A model generated the notes under the pieces. It was given only the letters and a program-made list of their open reading frames with translations. It was not told where the DNA came from and ran no database searches. This document shows, piece after piece, positions 8,085 to 17,237 of a stretch of 64,000 bases of DNA. The stretch comes from UBA2336 sp036787955 (lineage in GTDB: Bacteria; Bacteroidota; Bacteroidia; Cytophagales; Cyclobacteriaceae). The translations under genes and the position numbers were made by a program. Each line of letters begins with the position of its first letter. Position 1 is the first letter of the stretch. The stretch lies in contig DAIQOI010000008.1 in NCBI GenBank assembly GCA_036787955.1, positions 68,410-132,409 of the forward strand. The letters run 5' to 3'.

Positions 8085-8774
8085 ATGATTCGATTGAAAA
8101 ACCTCAGCAAAGTGTACACTACCGAGGAAGTAGAGACCACTGCTTTAAACAACATCAATCTGGAAATAAAACAAGGAGAGTTTGTTGCCATTATGGGTCC
8201 TTCCGGATGCGGGAAGTCAACCCTCCTCAACATTCTCGGCCTGCTGGATAATCCTTCTTCGGGGCAATATTTTCTCGGTGAACAGGAGGTTTCCGGATAT
8301 TCCGAGCGCCAGCGTGCACAACTGCGAAAAGGTTCAATCGGATTCGTTTTTCAGAGTTTCAACCTGATTGACGAATTAACTGTTTTTGAAAATGTCGAAC
8401 TGCCCCTGCTGTACCTAAAAGTACCACCAGCCGAAAGAAAGCAGCGCGTAGAAGAAGTACTCGACCGGATGGGTATCATTCACAGACGAAACCACTTCCC
8501 GCAGCAACTTAGTGGTGGGCAGCAGCAACGTGTGGCCATTTCGCGTGCCATCGTGGCCAACCCAAAAGTTATCCTTGCCGATGAACCTACCGGTAATCTT
8601 GACTCGGCCAATGGAGAAGAGGTAATGAAACTGCTAGCCCAGCTTCACCAAAGTGGTACTACCGTAGTCATGGTTACCCATTCGCCCCACGATGCAGGTT
8701 ATGCCGGGCGTATTGTCAATTTATTTGATGGTAAAATCGTTTCTGAAAATGTAAAAGAACACTTCCACGTTTAA
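8085..8774 (+). CDS. ABC transporter ATP-binding protein, MacB/LolD type
   Basis: 229-residue nucleotide-binding subunit. Walker A is GPSGCGKST, the Q-loop follows in FVFQSFNLI, the signature is LSGGQQQRVAISRA, and Walker B is VILADEPTGNLDS, followed by the H-loop VTHSPHDA; all intact. The pattern is that of the LolD/MacB subfamily that powers FtsX-like permeases. The frame is open to an ATG at 8043 that would overlap the adaptor, but the ATG at 8085 starts exactly at the family's usual MIRLKNLSKVY and is preferred. It energises the divergently encoded permease (inference from context). Confidence 0.93.
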   Translation: MIRLKNLSKVYTTEEVETTALNNINLEIKQGEFVAIMGPSGCGKSTLLNILGLLDNPSSGQYFLGEQEVSGYSERQRAQLRKGSIGFVFQSFNLIDELTVFENVELPLLYLKVPPAERKQRVEEVLDRMGIIHRRNHFPQQLSGGQQQRVAISRAIVANPKVILADEPTGNLDSANGEEVMKLLAQLHQSGTTVVMVTHSPHDAGYAGRIVNLFDGKIVSENVKEHFHV

Positions 8775-8889
8775 ACGAAACACAACGGTTTCGCTAAAAG
8801 TATGATTTTGTTTACTGTGGCAGGAACCTCGCAGAGGTTACTGCTTATCCCTTATCAGACCATCGGAACTTAATCCGGATAAAGGGACG

Positions 8890-9450
8890 TTACTCTATCA
8901 CCTCCAGTGTTCCTGAAAACGAACCTTTTACCGTAACGCTGCTGCCCGTACCAGATGAAGCAGTAAAATCGAACTGAAATACCCAGTTATTACCCGACCT
9001 GCTGATGGTAAGTGTACCCTCTTCAACACTGTAACCGGATACTGCACCTGTAGTAAAATTACCGTTGCCAGCAAAAGATTCCAGCACACTACCTTCCAGA
9101 AAGCCATCGTTTACTTCATAGGTGCCGGCTGCCAATTCAATGGTGGAACGCGAAAACAGGGCCATGTACAAAATCTGACCCGTACCTGATAGTTCCTCAC
9201 CATCGAATGTTAAACCGGAGGAAATGAAAAGCACTTCATAAATAGAACCCAGGTTACCGTTGGCATCCTCTTCCACTCCATATCCCGAAATATAACCTTT
9301 GCTCAGGGAGTAGATAGTGCCGTCAATAATTAATTGATTGGGTATTCCTTCCTCATCCTTGCTGCAGGAAGAAATAAAAACAGTGGCTGCAAAGCATGAA
9401 AGCACTGACAGAAACAGTGCAATGCGCCTGAAAAGAATTTTTGAATTCAT
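8890..9450 (-). CDS. Secreted lipoprotein, probably surface-exposed, unknown function
   Basis: 186 residues with a type II signal peptide: basic start, hydrophobic core (10-26) and lipobox ISSC with lipidated C29. The residues after the Cys are SKDEE, matching the lysine/acidic lipoprotein export signal described in Capnocytophaga and Flavobacterium, so surface exposure is likely. The mature part is Gly/Ser/Thr-rich and beta-rich, with the repeated phrase SGYxVEE (at about 55 and 143), suggesting two similar beta units. No family is recognised. It stands downstream of the HNH gene (44 bases) and may be co-transcribed with it. Confidence 0.75.
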   Translation of the reverse strand: MNSKILFRRIALFLSVLSCFAATVFISSCSKDEEGIPNQLIIDGTIYSLSKGYISGYGVEEDANGNLGSIYEVLFISSGLTFDGEELSGTGQILYMALFSRSTIELAAGTYEVNDGFLEGSVLESFAGNGNFTTGAVSGYSVEEGTLTISRSGNNWVFQFDFTASSGTGSSVTVKGSFSGTLEVIE

Positions 9451-9494
9451 AATTGTAGGTTTATGTTGAGATAAAGCAGGGGTACAGGGTTGGA

Positions 9495-9989
9495 TTAACT
9501 CAGAAAATCATCCCATTCATTACCTTCATGCCCTGCAAACTCCCGAAGAAAGAGGGAATAGGTTGGCTTGTGCGGCTTTTTGCGCAACGGCATACCGGCT
9601 TCTTCAGGTGTGTAGTCGCCCTTGCGGGCGTTGCAACTTTTGCAGGCAGTCACCAGGTTCAACCAGGTGTGCTGCCCGCCTCGGGATGTAGGAATAATGT
9701 GGTCTAAAGTCAAATCGCGTTTCGTGCCGCAGTACTGGCACTCAAAATTGTCACGCTTAAACACATTCTGCCGTGTAAGCGCAACGCCCTTGTAGGGAGC
9801 TTGTACGTAGCGATGCAACCGGATAACCGATGGCATGGGAAAACTCTGATTAACCGAGTGCAGCCGGTAGCCGTTTGCCGGACGAACCAGTTCGCTTTTG
9901 TTCAGGTACACAAGCAAAAAAGCCCGCTGAACGGAACAAACCATCAACGGACTGTAATCCTGATTGAGCACCAAAACCCGGTTATTCAT
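9495..9989 (-). CDS. HNH endonuclease family protein
   Basis: 164-residue protein with a zinc-ribbon HNH core: CQYC near residue 84, the LDHIIP motif, NLVTACKSCN supplying the Asn and the second CxxC. This close-knit HNH form occurs as a single-copy gene in most Bacteroidota; its role is not established, and it need not be a mobile element. The N-terminal half (MNNRVLVLNQDYSPL) is typical of that chromosomal family. The ATG at 9989 is preferred over the TTG at 10016. It is last in the tsaD-smpB operon, 43 bases after the NlpC/P60-like gene. Confidence 0.85.
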   Translation of the reverse strand: MNNRVLVLNQDYSPLMVCSVQRAFLLVYLNKSELVRPANGYRLHSVNQSFPMPSVIRLHRYVQAPYKGVALTRQNVFKRDNFECQYCGTKRDLTLDHIIPTSRGGQHTWLNLVTACKSCNARKGDYTPEEAGMPLRKKPHKPTYSLFLREFAGHEGNEWDDFLS

Positions 9990-10032
9990 ACCGGAAATAT
10001 AACAGCAAACAGGCAATGAAGCAACCCCTCGA

Positions 10033-10800
10033 TTATTCGGCAGTTAAAATTCTACGGATGCCGGCAAGCTTTTGATCAGGACTCAATTCTTCAATAAGCA
10101 CTTTTTCAGCAACATGCGCTATCCGGTACGGTTGGATGTCCGTTAATATCGCAGGGTGCAGATTATGGCCGGGTTTTTCTATAAAAACCAAATCCCCCCG
10201 ACACGCATCATTCAGGCCGGACACCGGCCGTCCACACCGCAACTGCTGCGCAGGAAAGCGCGGCAACAGGTGTCCGCAAAACTTATAGGCCATCTGAACC
10301 AGGGCGCCCTCATCAATACCAAAAGGAGACTTTCCGCCAGGCAAATAAGGCGCATTCACGTATTTCAAAATCTGTGCTTTCAAAAATTCTGCGTCTCTGT
10401 ACTGCCCCAGGCTCTTGGCTTCGCCATTAAAGGCAAACTGCTCTTCCATTCGGAATAATTCGGCCGAAGATATGGGAATTATACTACCCATAATAATTAT
10501 GATAGTCGATTTGTTATACAGGATACTTGAGGTGATGTCGGTTGTGATTTTAAATTCTGCCCTGCATAAATAGTCGAAATAACCCGATGATATGTCATGG
10601 TGCTGGCGGCTGTCAATCCAGCCTTCCACGCCATCTGCATATATTTTTATTCTTAAAAATCTTTTATCCGTTGTTTCTGCAATAACCTGGTAATGATCGC
10701 CAAACAGTAATTGTGTGCACCACGGTGATGAAAAAGATGGCTCGTGCCGCACGGCTACCAGGTTTAACCTGCATACACCATATCTTTCAACCGGCTTCAT
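10033..10800 (-). CDS. NlpC/P60 (C40) family protein with catalytic Cys replaced, likely pseudoenzyme
   Basis: 255 residues: an SH3-like N-terminal part (about 1-110, with the GWID phrase) and a C-terminal NlpC/P60 domain (about 130-250). In active members the nucleophile lies in GIDCSG; here the sequence is GIDEGA (161-166), so Glu164 replaces Cys, and the preceding WGG is PGG. The second catalytic His seems kept (H215 in LHPAIL), and the later AHVAEKV matches the end of the domain. The frame is intact, so it is expressed but probably not a cysteine peptidase. It may bind peptidoglycan or another ligand. There is no obvious signal peptide. It sits four bases after smpB. Confidence 0.82.
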   Translation of the reverse strand: MKPVERYGVCRLNLVAVRHEPSFSSPWCTQLLFGDHYQVIAETTDKRFLRIKIYADGVEGWIDSRQHHDISSGYFDYLCRAEFKITTDITSSILYNKSTIIIIMGSIIPISSAELFRMEEQFAFNGEAKSLGQYRDAEFLKAQILKYVNAPYLPGGKSPFGIDEGALVQMAYKFCGHLLPRFPAQQLRCGRPVSGLNDACRGDLVFIEKPGHNLHPAILTDIQPYRIAHVAEKVLIEELSPDQKLAGIRRILTAE

Positions 10801-10804
10801 GAAG

Positions 10805-11260
10805 TTACCATTTGGTTCGGCTCAACTCCCGTTGCATGTCGCGTTCTTTTATTGCTTCACGTTTATCGTAAAGTTTTTTACCCCGTGCCAGGGCTATCTC
10901 CAGTTTTGCGTAGCCTCTTTCGTTAATGAAAAGCCTGAGCGGTATTAGCGTTAAGCCTTTTTCCAGCTTCGATTCAAGTTTACGCAATTCCGACCGTTTC
11001 AGCAGCAGTTTGCGTTCGCGTTGTGGATCGTGGTTATAATAAGTGCCTTCGGCATACGGGCTGATAGTCATACCTTTGATAAACAATTCTCCCTGATTAA
11101 AATAACAATATCCATCGGTAAGGTTGGCTTTTCCTTCGCGTATGGACTTTATTTCCGTTCCGGTAAGTACCAGTCCTGCAATGTACTTATCCAGAATTTC
11201 ATACTGATAACCAGCCTGCCGGTTGCGAATAACAACATCGTTCCCAAAACGTTTGCTCAT
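10805..11260 (-). CDS. smpB: SsrA-binding protein
   Basis: Binds tmRNA and brings it to stalled ribosomes for trans-translation. 151 residues with the conserved start of the OB fold (VIRNRQAGYQYEI), the GTEIKSIREGKANL strand, and the basic C-terminal tail ending KERDMQRELSRTKW that enters the mRNA channel. It lies two bases downstream of the thioesterase gene and four upstream of the NlpC/P60-like gene in a leftward operon headed by tsaD. The tmRNA gene is not in this window. Confidence 0.97.
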   Translation of the reverse strand: MSKRFGNDVVIRNRQAGYQYEILDKYIAGLVLTGTEIKSIREGKANLTDGYCYFNQGELFIKGMTISPYAEGTYYNHDPQRERKLLLKRSELRKLESKLEKGLTLIPLRLFINERGYAKLEIALARGKKLYDKREAIKERDMQRELSRTKW

Positions 11261-11262
11261 AG

Positions 11263-11655
11263 TCAGGGTACTTGGGTAAACAGTTTTTTAAGTTTTTCTT
11301 TTTTTAAAATTTTCTGACCGGTTTTTCCTGTGGCCACCAGGCGTTTATCGGTTGTTGCCGTATAGGTGCAGATTAATTCATTACCTGCCAAACTTTCGAC
11401 CTGCGCTACAATGCGAACCTCTTCACCGACAAAGGCAGGTGCTTGGTGGTTGATGCTTAAAAAAGTGCCCACACCTTCTTCGTCTTCATCGCGCATACGC
11501 AAAACAAACTGTCGGGTAGTCCATTCTATTTCACGTGCAAGCGTAAAGGTAGAGCAAACAGGATGCACTATTTCTCCCTTAAACCGCGCTACATCATCGG
11601 CCTGCACGGTAAAGCTATATTCGTGCACATCTCCGGGCTTAACGTTCGACTTCAT
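11263..11655 (-). CDS. Hotdog-fold thioesterase, FlK-like
   Basis: 130 residues. The hotdog helix region VHPVCSTFTLAREIEWTTR and the following strand GTFLSINHQAPAFVGEEV resemble fluoroacetyl-CoA thioesterase (FlK) and relatives, in which Thr, Glu and His form the active site; a Thr/Ser, a Glu and the NHxAP His are present at corresponding places. The acyl-CoA substrate is unknown. The ATG overlaps the tsaD stop by four bases (ATGA) and smpB follows after two bases, so it is co-translated with housekeeping genes. It is possibly a clean-up enzyme for acyl-CoA, which is inference. Confidence 0.75.
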   Translation of the reverse strand: MKSNVKPGDVHEYSFTVQADDVARFKGEIVHPVCSTFTLAREIEWTTRQFVLRMRDEDEEGVGTFLSINHQAPAFVGEEVRIVAQVESLAGNELICTYTATTDKRLVATGKTGQKILKKEKLKKLFTQVP

Positions 11656-12662
11656 ACACCCAGGGGGTAACGCGCCACAGGTACGGTATCAAGCGGTTCA
11701 AACATGCCACGCAGGTATTTGTAGTGGGCAGCCTGAGCAATCATGGCGGCATTATCCGTACAATACTGCATGGCCGGCAAATAAACATTCCAGTGGTAAT
11801 TGCCTGCAAGGTGATGCAGTTCACGGCGCAGTGTTGAGTTGGCAGCCACGCCCCCTGCCAGTGCAATTTCTTTTATGCCCGTTTGCACAGCTGCCTGCTC
11901 CAGACGATCCAACAGCATCTGCACCAGGTGATGCTGAAGGCTGGCGCAAATATCATGGAGGTTTTCTTTTACAAAATCTGGGTTTACGCACGTATTGTCG
12001 CGTAAGAAATAAAGAAATGCGGTTTTAATTCCACTGAAGGAAAAATGCAGGCCAGGCATTTCGGTCTTTGGAAAACTAAACCTTTTCGGATTTCCAAGTT
12101 GTGCATATTTATCAATCTGCGGGCCACCCGGATATGGAAGGCCCATCAACTTAGCTGCCTTATCAAAGGCTTCTCCCACGGCATCATCCTGGGTTTCACC
12201 GAGTACTTCCATTTCCAAATAATCGGTAACCCTGATTAACTGGGTGTGTCCGCCACTTACTGTAAGGCACAAAAACGGAAAAGCGGGTACAGGTTCTTCT
12301 ATAAAATTGGAGAGCACATGTGCTTCCATGTGGTTTATACCAATCAGGGGGATGTTCAGTGCCAGCGCCAGTCCTTTGGCAAAGGAGGCCCCGACCAGCA
12401 ATGAGCCCATTAACCCCGGGCCGCGTGTAAATGCCACCGCATCCAGTTCTTTCAGGTTCACACCGGCCGAGCGAACAGCTTCATCGACCGTATGCCAAAT
12501 AGTGCGCTGATGGGCACGCGAAGCCAGTTCGGGAACAACCCCACCGTATTTTTGGTGAACATCCTGCGAAGCAATAATATTATTGAGTACCTTGCCGTTT
12601 CGGATGACAGATGCCGAAGTTTCATCGCATGACGACTCAATTGCAAGAATAAGCGGGCTCAT
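11652..12662 (-). CDS. tsaD: tRNA N6-adenosine threonylcarbamoyltransferase
   Basis: Transfers the threonylcarbamoyl group to A37 of ANN-decoding tRNAs, with TsaB and TsaE. 336 residues beginning LILAIESSCDETSASVI; the metal-binding HxxxH is in NHMEAHVLSN, the nucleotide loop is VSGGHTQLI, and the closing motif GGVAANSTLR is intact. The frame is open upstream to 12797, but those residues lie before the domain and overlap the divergent TamB-like gene; the ATG at 12662 is the family start. Only nine bases separate its ATG from the divergent ATG at 12672. Confidence 0.96.
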   Translation of the reverse strand: MSPLILAIESSCDETSASVIRNGKVLNNIIASQDVHQKYGGVVPELASRAHQRTIWHTVDEAVRSAGVNLKELDAVAFTRGPGLMGSLLVGASFAKGLALALNIPLIGINHMEAHVLSNFIEEPVPAFPFLCLTVSGGHTQLIRVTDYLEMEVLGETQDDAVGEAFDKAAKLMGLPYPGGPQIDKYAQLGNPKRFSFPKTEMPGLHFSFSGIKTAFLYFLRDNTCVNPDFVKENLHDICASLQHHLVQMLLDRLEQAAVQTGIKEIALAGGVAANSTLRRELHHLAGNYHWNVYLPAMQYCTDNAAMIAQAAHYKYLRGMFEPLDTVPVARYPLGV

Positions 12663-12671
12663 TGGTGAGGC

Positions 12672-15600
12672 ATGAAACTGCAAGTTATCAAAAATAAGAT
12701 ATTGTACTGGTTGCGCGCCCTGGTAGCGTACACAGCCTATGCTGCCATTGTTGCACTGTTCGCCTCCTTTTTTATTTTGCAAATACCCTATGTGCAAACC
12801 CGAATTACACGCACTGTACTTTCATCGATAAGCGAGCAAACGGGGTTTCAGGCAAGTATAAAAAAACTGGAGATTTTCTGGTTCGACCGGCTGCGCATTA
12901 CAGGGTTAAAACTTACCGACCCCGAAGGAAACGATCTGTTCGACATTCAATCCCTGCGACTCAACTTTACCTTCAACGGGTTGTTTCAGGGAAGAGCCTA
13001 TGCCCTGGATGCTGTATTGATTGATAGCGCAAAAGTTCACCTGGCCACCATTCAGGAGAACGATTCGAGCCGGAACCTGAACATCAATGTATTTATTCAT
13101 CGGCTAAGTACAAAACCCCCAAAAGCCACATCGCGTGCACCGATATTAATCTTTGGTGAAGTACTTTTGAAAAACGGCCTTTTTATCTATCAAACCGATG
13201 GCGACAGTATAAAAGGCGGATTTGATTACAACCACTTCCGCGCAGCAATAGCTGATGCCGAAATCCAGCGCCTGCTGATTCAGGACGACACGGTAAGCAT
13301 GAACGTCTTGTCGTTGCAGGCTGAAGAACTGAACTCCGGATTTGCCATCCACCAGCTTCGCACGTTCTTCCGTTTCTCTGACTACGGACTGGAATTTCCG
13401 GGCATTCAACTGCTGGCCGGTAAAAGCTACATTGCCGACACCGTGGTATTCCGCTTTACCGGACAAAACGACCTGGATAGCTTTATCGACTCTGTGCATG
13501 CCGAAATAAATTTTCACCAAGCCCTAATTCATCCTGCTGACCTCGCACTGTTTGCGCCCGGCCTGGAGAAGATCGAACAGCCCTTCAGGCTTACCGGTAA
13601 AGCCCGCGGTAAAATTTCTGATTTCAAGCTCCGTAACATGGACCTTCAGTTAGGCAACACGCGGCTCACAGGCACATTGTCCATGGACGGCTTACCGGAT
13701 ATTGATGAAACCTTCATCGTAGCCGAGCTGGGCAATTCAACTTTAGATCTGAATGATCTTGCATTCTTATTCAATGAACAAACCATTCAGCAACTGAATA
13801 ACCTGGGAGTTGTAAAATTTAATGGCCAGTTTCTCGGATACCCGAATGATTTCGTGGCCAACGGACATTTCACCGGGCGGATAGGAAGCATCCGTTCCGA
13901 TATCAACCTGAAAATCAATGAAACTGATCCAGGGTTATCATCCTATAGTGGAAAAGTAAGCCTTGAACATTTTAAACTCGGAGTTTTCGTCGAAGACACC
14001 GTGTTGTTTCAGGAAGTCAGCATGGAAGGCAAAATAAACGGCAAAGGCCTGTCGCTGGAAACGGCCGATTTTTACCTGGATGGCAACATTGACCAGCTGG
14101 GCATCAAAGGATATAACTACTCCGGCATAAGCACCAATGCGCGTTTTTCGAATCAGTTTTTTGTAGGTTCGCTGGCGGTAAAAGACCCAAATCTTGCTTT
14201 GCGGATAAACGGCACAATAGACCTTCGCAATCAGATCGACCACATCAGATTGCAAGGCAGCCTGGACTCCATACATCTCGAAAATCTTAATCTCAGTCGG
14301 GAACCCCTGCACTTCAGCAGCATCATCGATGTAGACCTTTTCGGTCTTTCGCTGGACAGCCTTAGGGGCCTTGCCGATTTACATGATCTGACCGTGTTCT
14401 ACAAAGATGAGATCATGCACTTCGGTAAAGTAAGCCTGCTTGCTTCAAGAAAAACAGGCTTGCGGGAACTGAAGCTCAAAACCTCTTTGCTGGATGCTGA
14501 AACCTCAGGAAACTTTTATTTTTCAGATCTGTTCAGAGACGTTGACATGTTGTTCAGCGAGTGGACCATGATTATAAGGAACAACCGCGAAGTGCTGAGC
14601 AACTACTACAAACAAAAAAAATCCAAACCAAAAGTGTATGAAGCAACATTTAAAGTAGACATAAAAAATGTGAACCCCTTGTTTGACCTGCTGGACATGC
14701 AGGTATCGGTAAATAGAAACACCACCATTTCGGGAAGTTTCTCACACGGACAGCTCGTAACCTTCCGTGCATTTACCCGTGCCGATTCACTTCATTACCA
14801 CACCATGTCGCTATGGAATAACGAATTGGAAATCAATGCATCAAAATCTTTTAGCAGCCCCGAAACACTGGCTATGGTTTATTTCAAATCCGGACATCAG
14901 AGGTTCGGCACTAATCTTGCCACCGAACAATTTTCAGCCGAGGCAATCTGGGACGGGAGCCACATTGATTTGGATCTGGGTATATCCGAACCGCCCGATA
15001 ATAAAATACGGTTAAGCGCCAGCGTTGATTTTGAAGACAGCACCTACATTCACCTTCATCCTTCCGATATTGTGCTTTTAAGCAGCATGTGGAGGTTTCA
15101 CCCCGATAACCGAATAGCAGTGTTTGAACGCGAATGGAGCATCCGCAACCTCACCCTGCAGCAGGGCACTCAGTTTATCAGCGTAAACGGACACATATCG
15201 GCCGACAGCAGCCGCGCCCTGAACCTTCGTGTATCGGATGTGTCAATTCAGTTTCTCAGCGGATGGGCCGGGCGAAAACTGGATGGCATCCTGAACGGAA
15301 GCATCGCCCTTTCCAATCTGTATGGAAAAACATCCCTTGAAAACACCATCCGGCTGGACAATCTGATTGTAAATAATTTTCTGATAGGCAACATTACCGG
15401 CAACAACCAATGGAATGCCGATAAAAAAATCTTCGAACTTGAGTTTCTGATCGACCGGCTCGGAAACCGGATTGTGGATTTTACCGGATACTACAACCCT
15501 TCCGATACACTCAGTCCGCTTAACGGCAATGCCAGGCTAAACCAGGCTAACCTGAAAATAATCGAGCCCTTTCTGGAAGATTTATTCAGCCAGCTTCAAG

Positions 15601-17237
15601 GAACAGCTACCGGTTCCTGCAAAATAACCGGCAAACTCAACAACCCCCAGCTTAGCGGAACAGCCCGCATTGATAATGGCGCTATGATGGTAAATTACCT
15701 GAAAACCGTGTATCGCTTCAACGGCACACTTGCCGTATCACCTACCTCCATCCTTTTTCGGGATTTTGCTATTACCGATGTACTGAACAATCCTGCCCAA
15801 TTGCAGGGTGAAATAACCCACAAGAATTTTGACGACATGCGCCTAAACCTTACCACCACTTTTACCGACCTGCAGGTGCTAAACACGACCGCACGCGATA
15901 ATGAATTATTTTACGGCCAGGCTTATGCATCGGGAAGGGCAACCATCAAAGGACCTGTTAATAATCTCAGTATTACCGTAGATGCCATCACGCGGAAAAA
16001 TACACGTTTCTTCATACCCATAGGCGGAACATCGGTAAGCGAACAAAAAGATTTTATCAGCTTCATCAACTTTACCGATAGCACCAGCCGTCAGAGTACG
16101 GAAGCTGGCGAATCAAAAAAAATCACGCTTTCCGGTTTCAACATGGAATTTAACCTGGAAGTTACCCCGGATGCATATTCGGAAATTATCTTTGACATCA
16201 AAGCAGGAGACATCATCCGCGGCAGGGGCAACGGCAAACTACGGCTCCAAATGAACGCTGACGGAGAATTTACAATGTTCGGTCCGATAGAGTTTACCGA
16301 AGGATGGTACAACTTCACCTTGCAAAACATTATAAATAAGGAATTTCAGATCAAACCCGGAAGCCGGATTACGTGGTATGGTGATCCGTATCAGGCCGTA
16401 CTGAACATCAACGCTGCATACAGCCAGTTGGCCTCGCTTGCACCCATCCTCACCGATCCAACACTGGCCAACAGCACCGCTCTGAAACGAAAATATCCGG
16501 TTGAAGTACTACTGAAGCTGGAAGGCCCCATGATGTCGCCACAATACAGCTTCGATATCGAAGCCCGCGACTTGCCCAAATCCGTGCCCGTTGAAGGCCG
16601 TCCGCCCGTGGCGCTTGACCTTGAGTTTTATTCATTCAAAAACCGGATGGACGAGCAGGAATTGAAAAAGCAGGTATTCAGCCTCATTGTGCTGCGGAGA
16701 TTCACCCCACCCGAATCATTTAGCATGAGCGGCTCCGTAACCAACAGCGTAAGCGAATTGCTGTCCAACCAGTTAAGCTACTGGATGAGCCAGGTAGATG
16801 AAAACCTGGAAATTGACGTGAATCTAGGCGCCATGGATCAGGAAGCCTTTAACACCTTCCAGCTCAGGCTATCCTATACCCTGCTCAACGGCCGCATGCG
16901 CATCACCGGTGACGGTACCTTTAACAACCAGAATGTTCCGGCCACAGGCCAGGGTGGCCAGCCCGGTGCTTTTTCCTCACTGGCCGGCGACTGGACCGTG
17001 GAGTACCTTTTAACACCCGATGGAAAATTCAAGGTAAAAATGTACAGCCGCACCAATGTTAATCAGAATACCACCTCATTGAATAACCAGAACACCATCA
17101 CTACCGGTGTAAGTCTGTCTTATACACAGAACTTCAATGCCATAAAAGATCTGCTTCGATCGGCCCATGAACGCAGCCGGCAACAAACGGTTTCAGAGCC
17201 ACCCGATTCCTCTGCCAGAAAAGAAGAAGATGAATAG
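12672..17237 (+). CDS. tamB: TamB-like translocation and assembly / lipid-transfer protein (DUF490)
   Basis: 1521 residues. An N-terminal transmembrane anchor (about 13-33) is followed by a very long periplasmic region of repeated beta-strand phrases typical of AsmA/TamB bridge proteins, and a C-terminal DUF490/TamB domain (about 1080-1470), including GRGNGKLRLQMNADGEF and GWYNFTLQ. Such proteins form hydrophobic grooves spanning the periplasm and take part in phospholipid transport to, or barrel assembly in, the outer membrane. The next gene overlaps its last bases. A BamA/TamA-like protein is encoded far away at 45265, not beside it. The start is divergent from tsaD with nine bases between. 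Confidence 0.92.
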   Translation: MKLQVIKNKILYWLRALVAYTAYAAIVALFASFFILQIPYVQTRITRTVLSSISEQTGFQASIKKLEIFWFDRLRITGLKLTDPEGNDLFDIQSLRLNFTFNGLFQGRAYALDAVLIDSAKVHLATIQENDSSRNLNINVFIHRLSTKPPKATSRAPILIFGEVLLKNGLFIYQTDGDSIKGGFDYNHFRAAIADAEIQRLLIQDDTVSMNVLSLQAEELNSGFAIHQLRTFFRFSDYGLEFPGIQLLAGKSYIADTVVFRFTGQNDLDSFIDSVHAEINFHQALIHPADLALFAPGLEKIEQPFRLTGKARGKISDFKLRNMDLQLGNTRLTGTLSMDGLPDIDETFIVAELGNSTLDLNDLAFLFNEQTIQQLNNLGVVKFNGQFLGYPNDFVANGHFTGRIGSIRSDINLKINETDPGLSSYSGKVSLEHFKLGVFVEDTVLFQEVSMEGKINGKGLSLETADFYLDGNIDQLGIKGYNYSGISTNARFSNQFFVGSLAVKDPNLALRINGTIDLRNQIDHIRLQGSLDSIHLENLNLSREPLHFSSIIDVDLFGLSLDSLRGLADLHDLTVFYKDEIMHFGKVSLLASRKTGLRELKLKTSLLDAETSGNFYFSDLFRDVDMLFSEWTMIIRNNREVLSNYYKQKKSKPKVYEATFKVDIKNVNPLFDLLDMQVSVNRNTTISGSFSHGQLVTFRAFTRADSLHYHTMSLWNNELEINASKSFSSPETLAMVYFKSGHQRFGTNLATEQFSAEAIWDGSHIDLDLGISEPPDNKIRLSASVDFEDSTYIHLHPSDIVLLSSMWRFHPDNRIAVFEREWSIRNLTLQQGTQFISVNGHISADSSRALNLRVSDVSIQFLSGWAGRKLDGILNGSIALSNLYGKTSLENTIRLDNLIVNNFLIGNITGNNQWNADKKIFELEFLIDRLGNRIVDFTGYYNPSDTLSPLNGNARLNQANLKIIEPFLEDLFSQLQGTATGSCKITGKLNNPQLSGTARIDNGAMMVNYLKTVYRFNGTLAVSPTSILFRDFAITDVLNNPAQLQGEITHKNFDDMRLNLTTTFTDLQVLNTTARDNELFYGQAYASGRATIKGPVNNLSITVDAITRKNTRFFIPIGGTSVSEQKDFISFINFTDSTSRQSTEAGESKKITLSGFNMEFNLEVTPDAYSEIIFDIKAGDIIRGRGNGKLRLQMNADGEFTMFGPIEFTEGWYNFTLQNIINKEFQIKPGSRITWYGDPYQAVLNINAAYSQLASLAPILTDPTLANSTALKRKYPVEVLLKLEGPMMSPQYSFDIEARDLPKSVPVEGRPPVALDLEFYSFKNRMDEQELKKQVFSLIVLRRFTPPESFSMSGSVTNSVSELLSNQLSYWMSQVDENLEIDVNLGAMDQEAFNTFQLRLSYTLLNGRMRITGDGTFNNQNVPATGQGGQPGAFSSLAGDWTVEYLLTPDGKFKVKMYSRTNVNQNTTSLNNQNTITTGVSLSYTQNFNAIKDLLRSAHERSRQQTVSEPPDSSARKEEDE
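12689..12696 (-). promoter_or_regulatory. -7 element for the tsaD operon
   Basis: Minus-strand TATTTTTG matches the Bacteroidota -7 box TAnnTTTG, 26 bases before the tsaD ATG. No clear TTTG lies at -33. The site is inside the first codons of the TamB-like gene, as the nine-base gap between the divergent genes forces. Confidence 0.45.

Noticed and set aside
8776..8793. Terminator after the ATPase gene (CGAAAC/GTTTCG)
   Set aside because: The stem has only six pairs and no T-run follows, so the evidence is too weak to call a terminator.
9495..9989. HNH gene as a homing endonuclease or mobile intron
   Set aside because: It is in an ordinary operon with intact neighbours and matches the chromosomal single-copy HNH family; no intron ends are visible.
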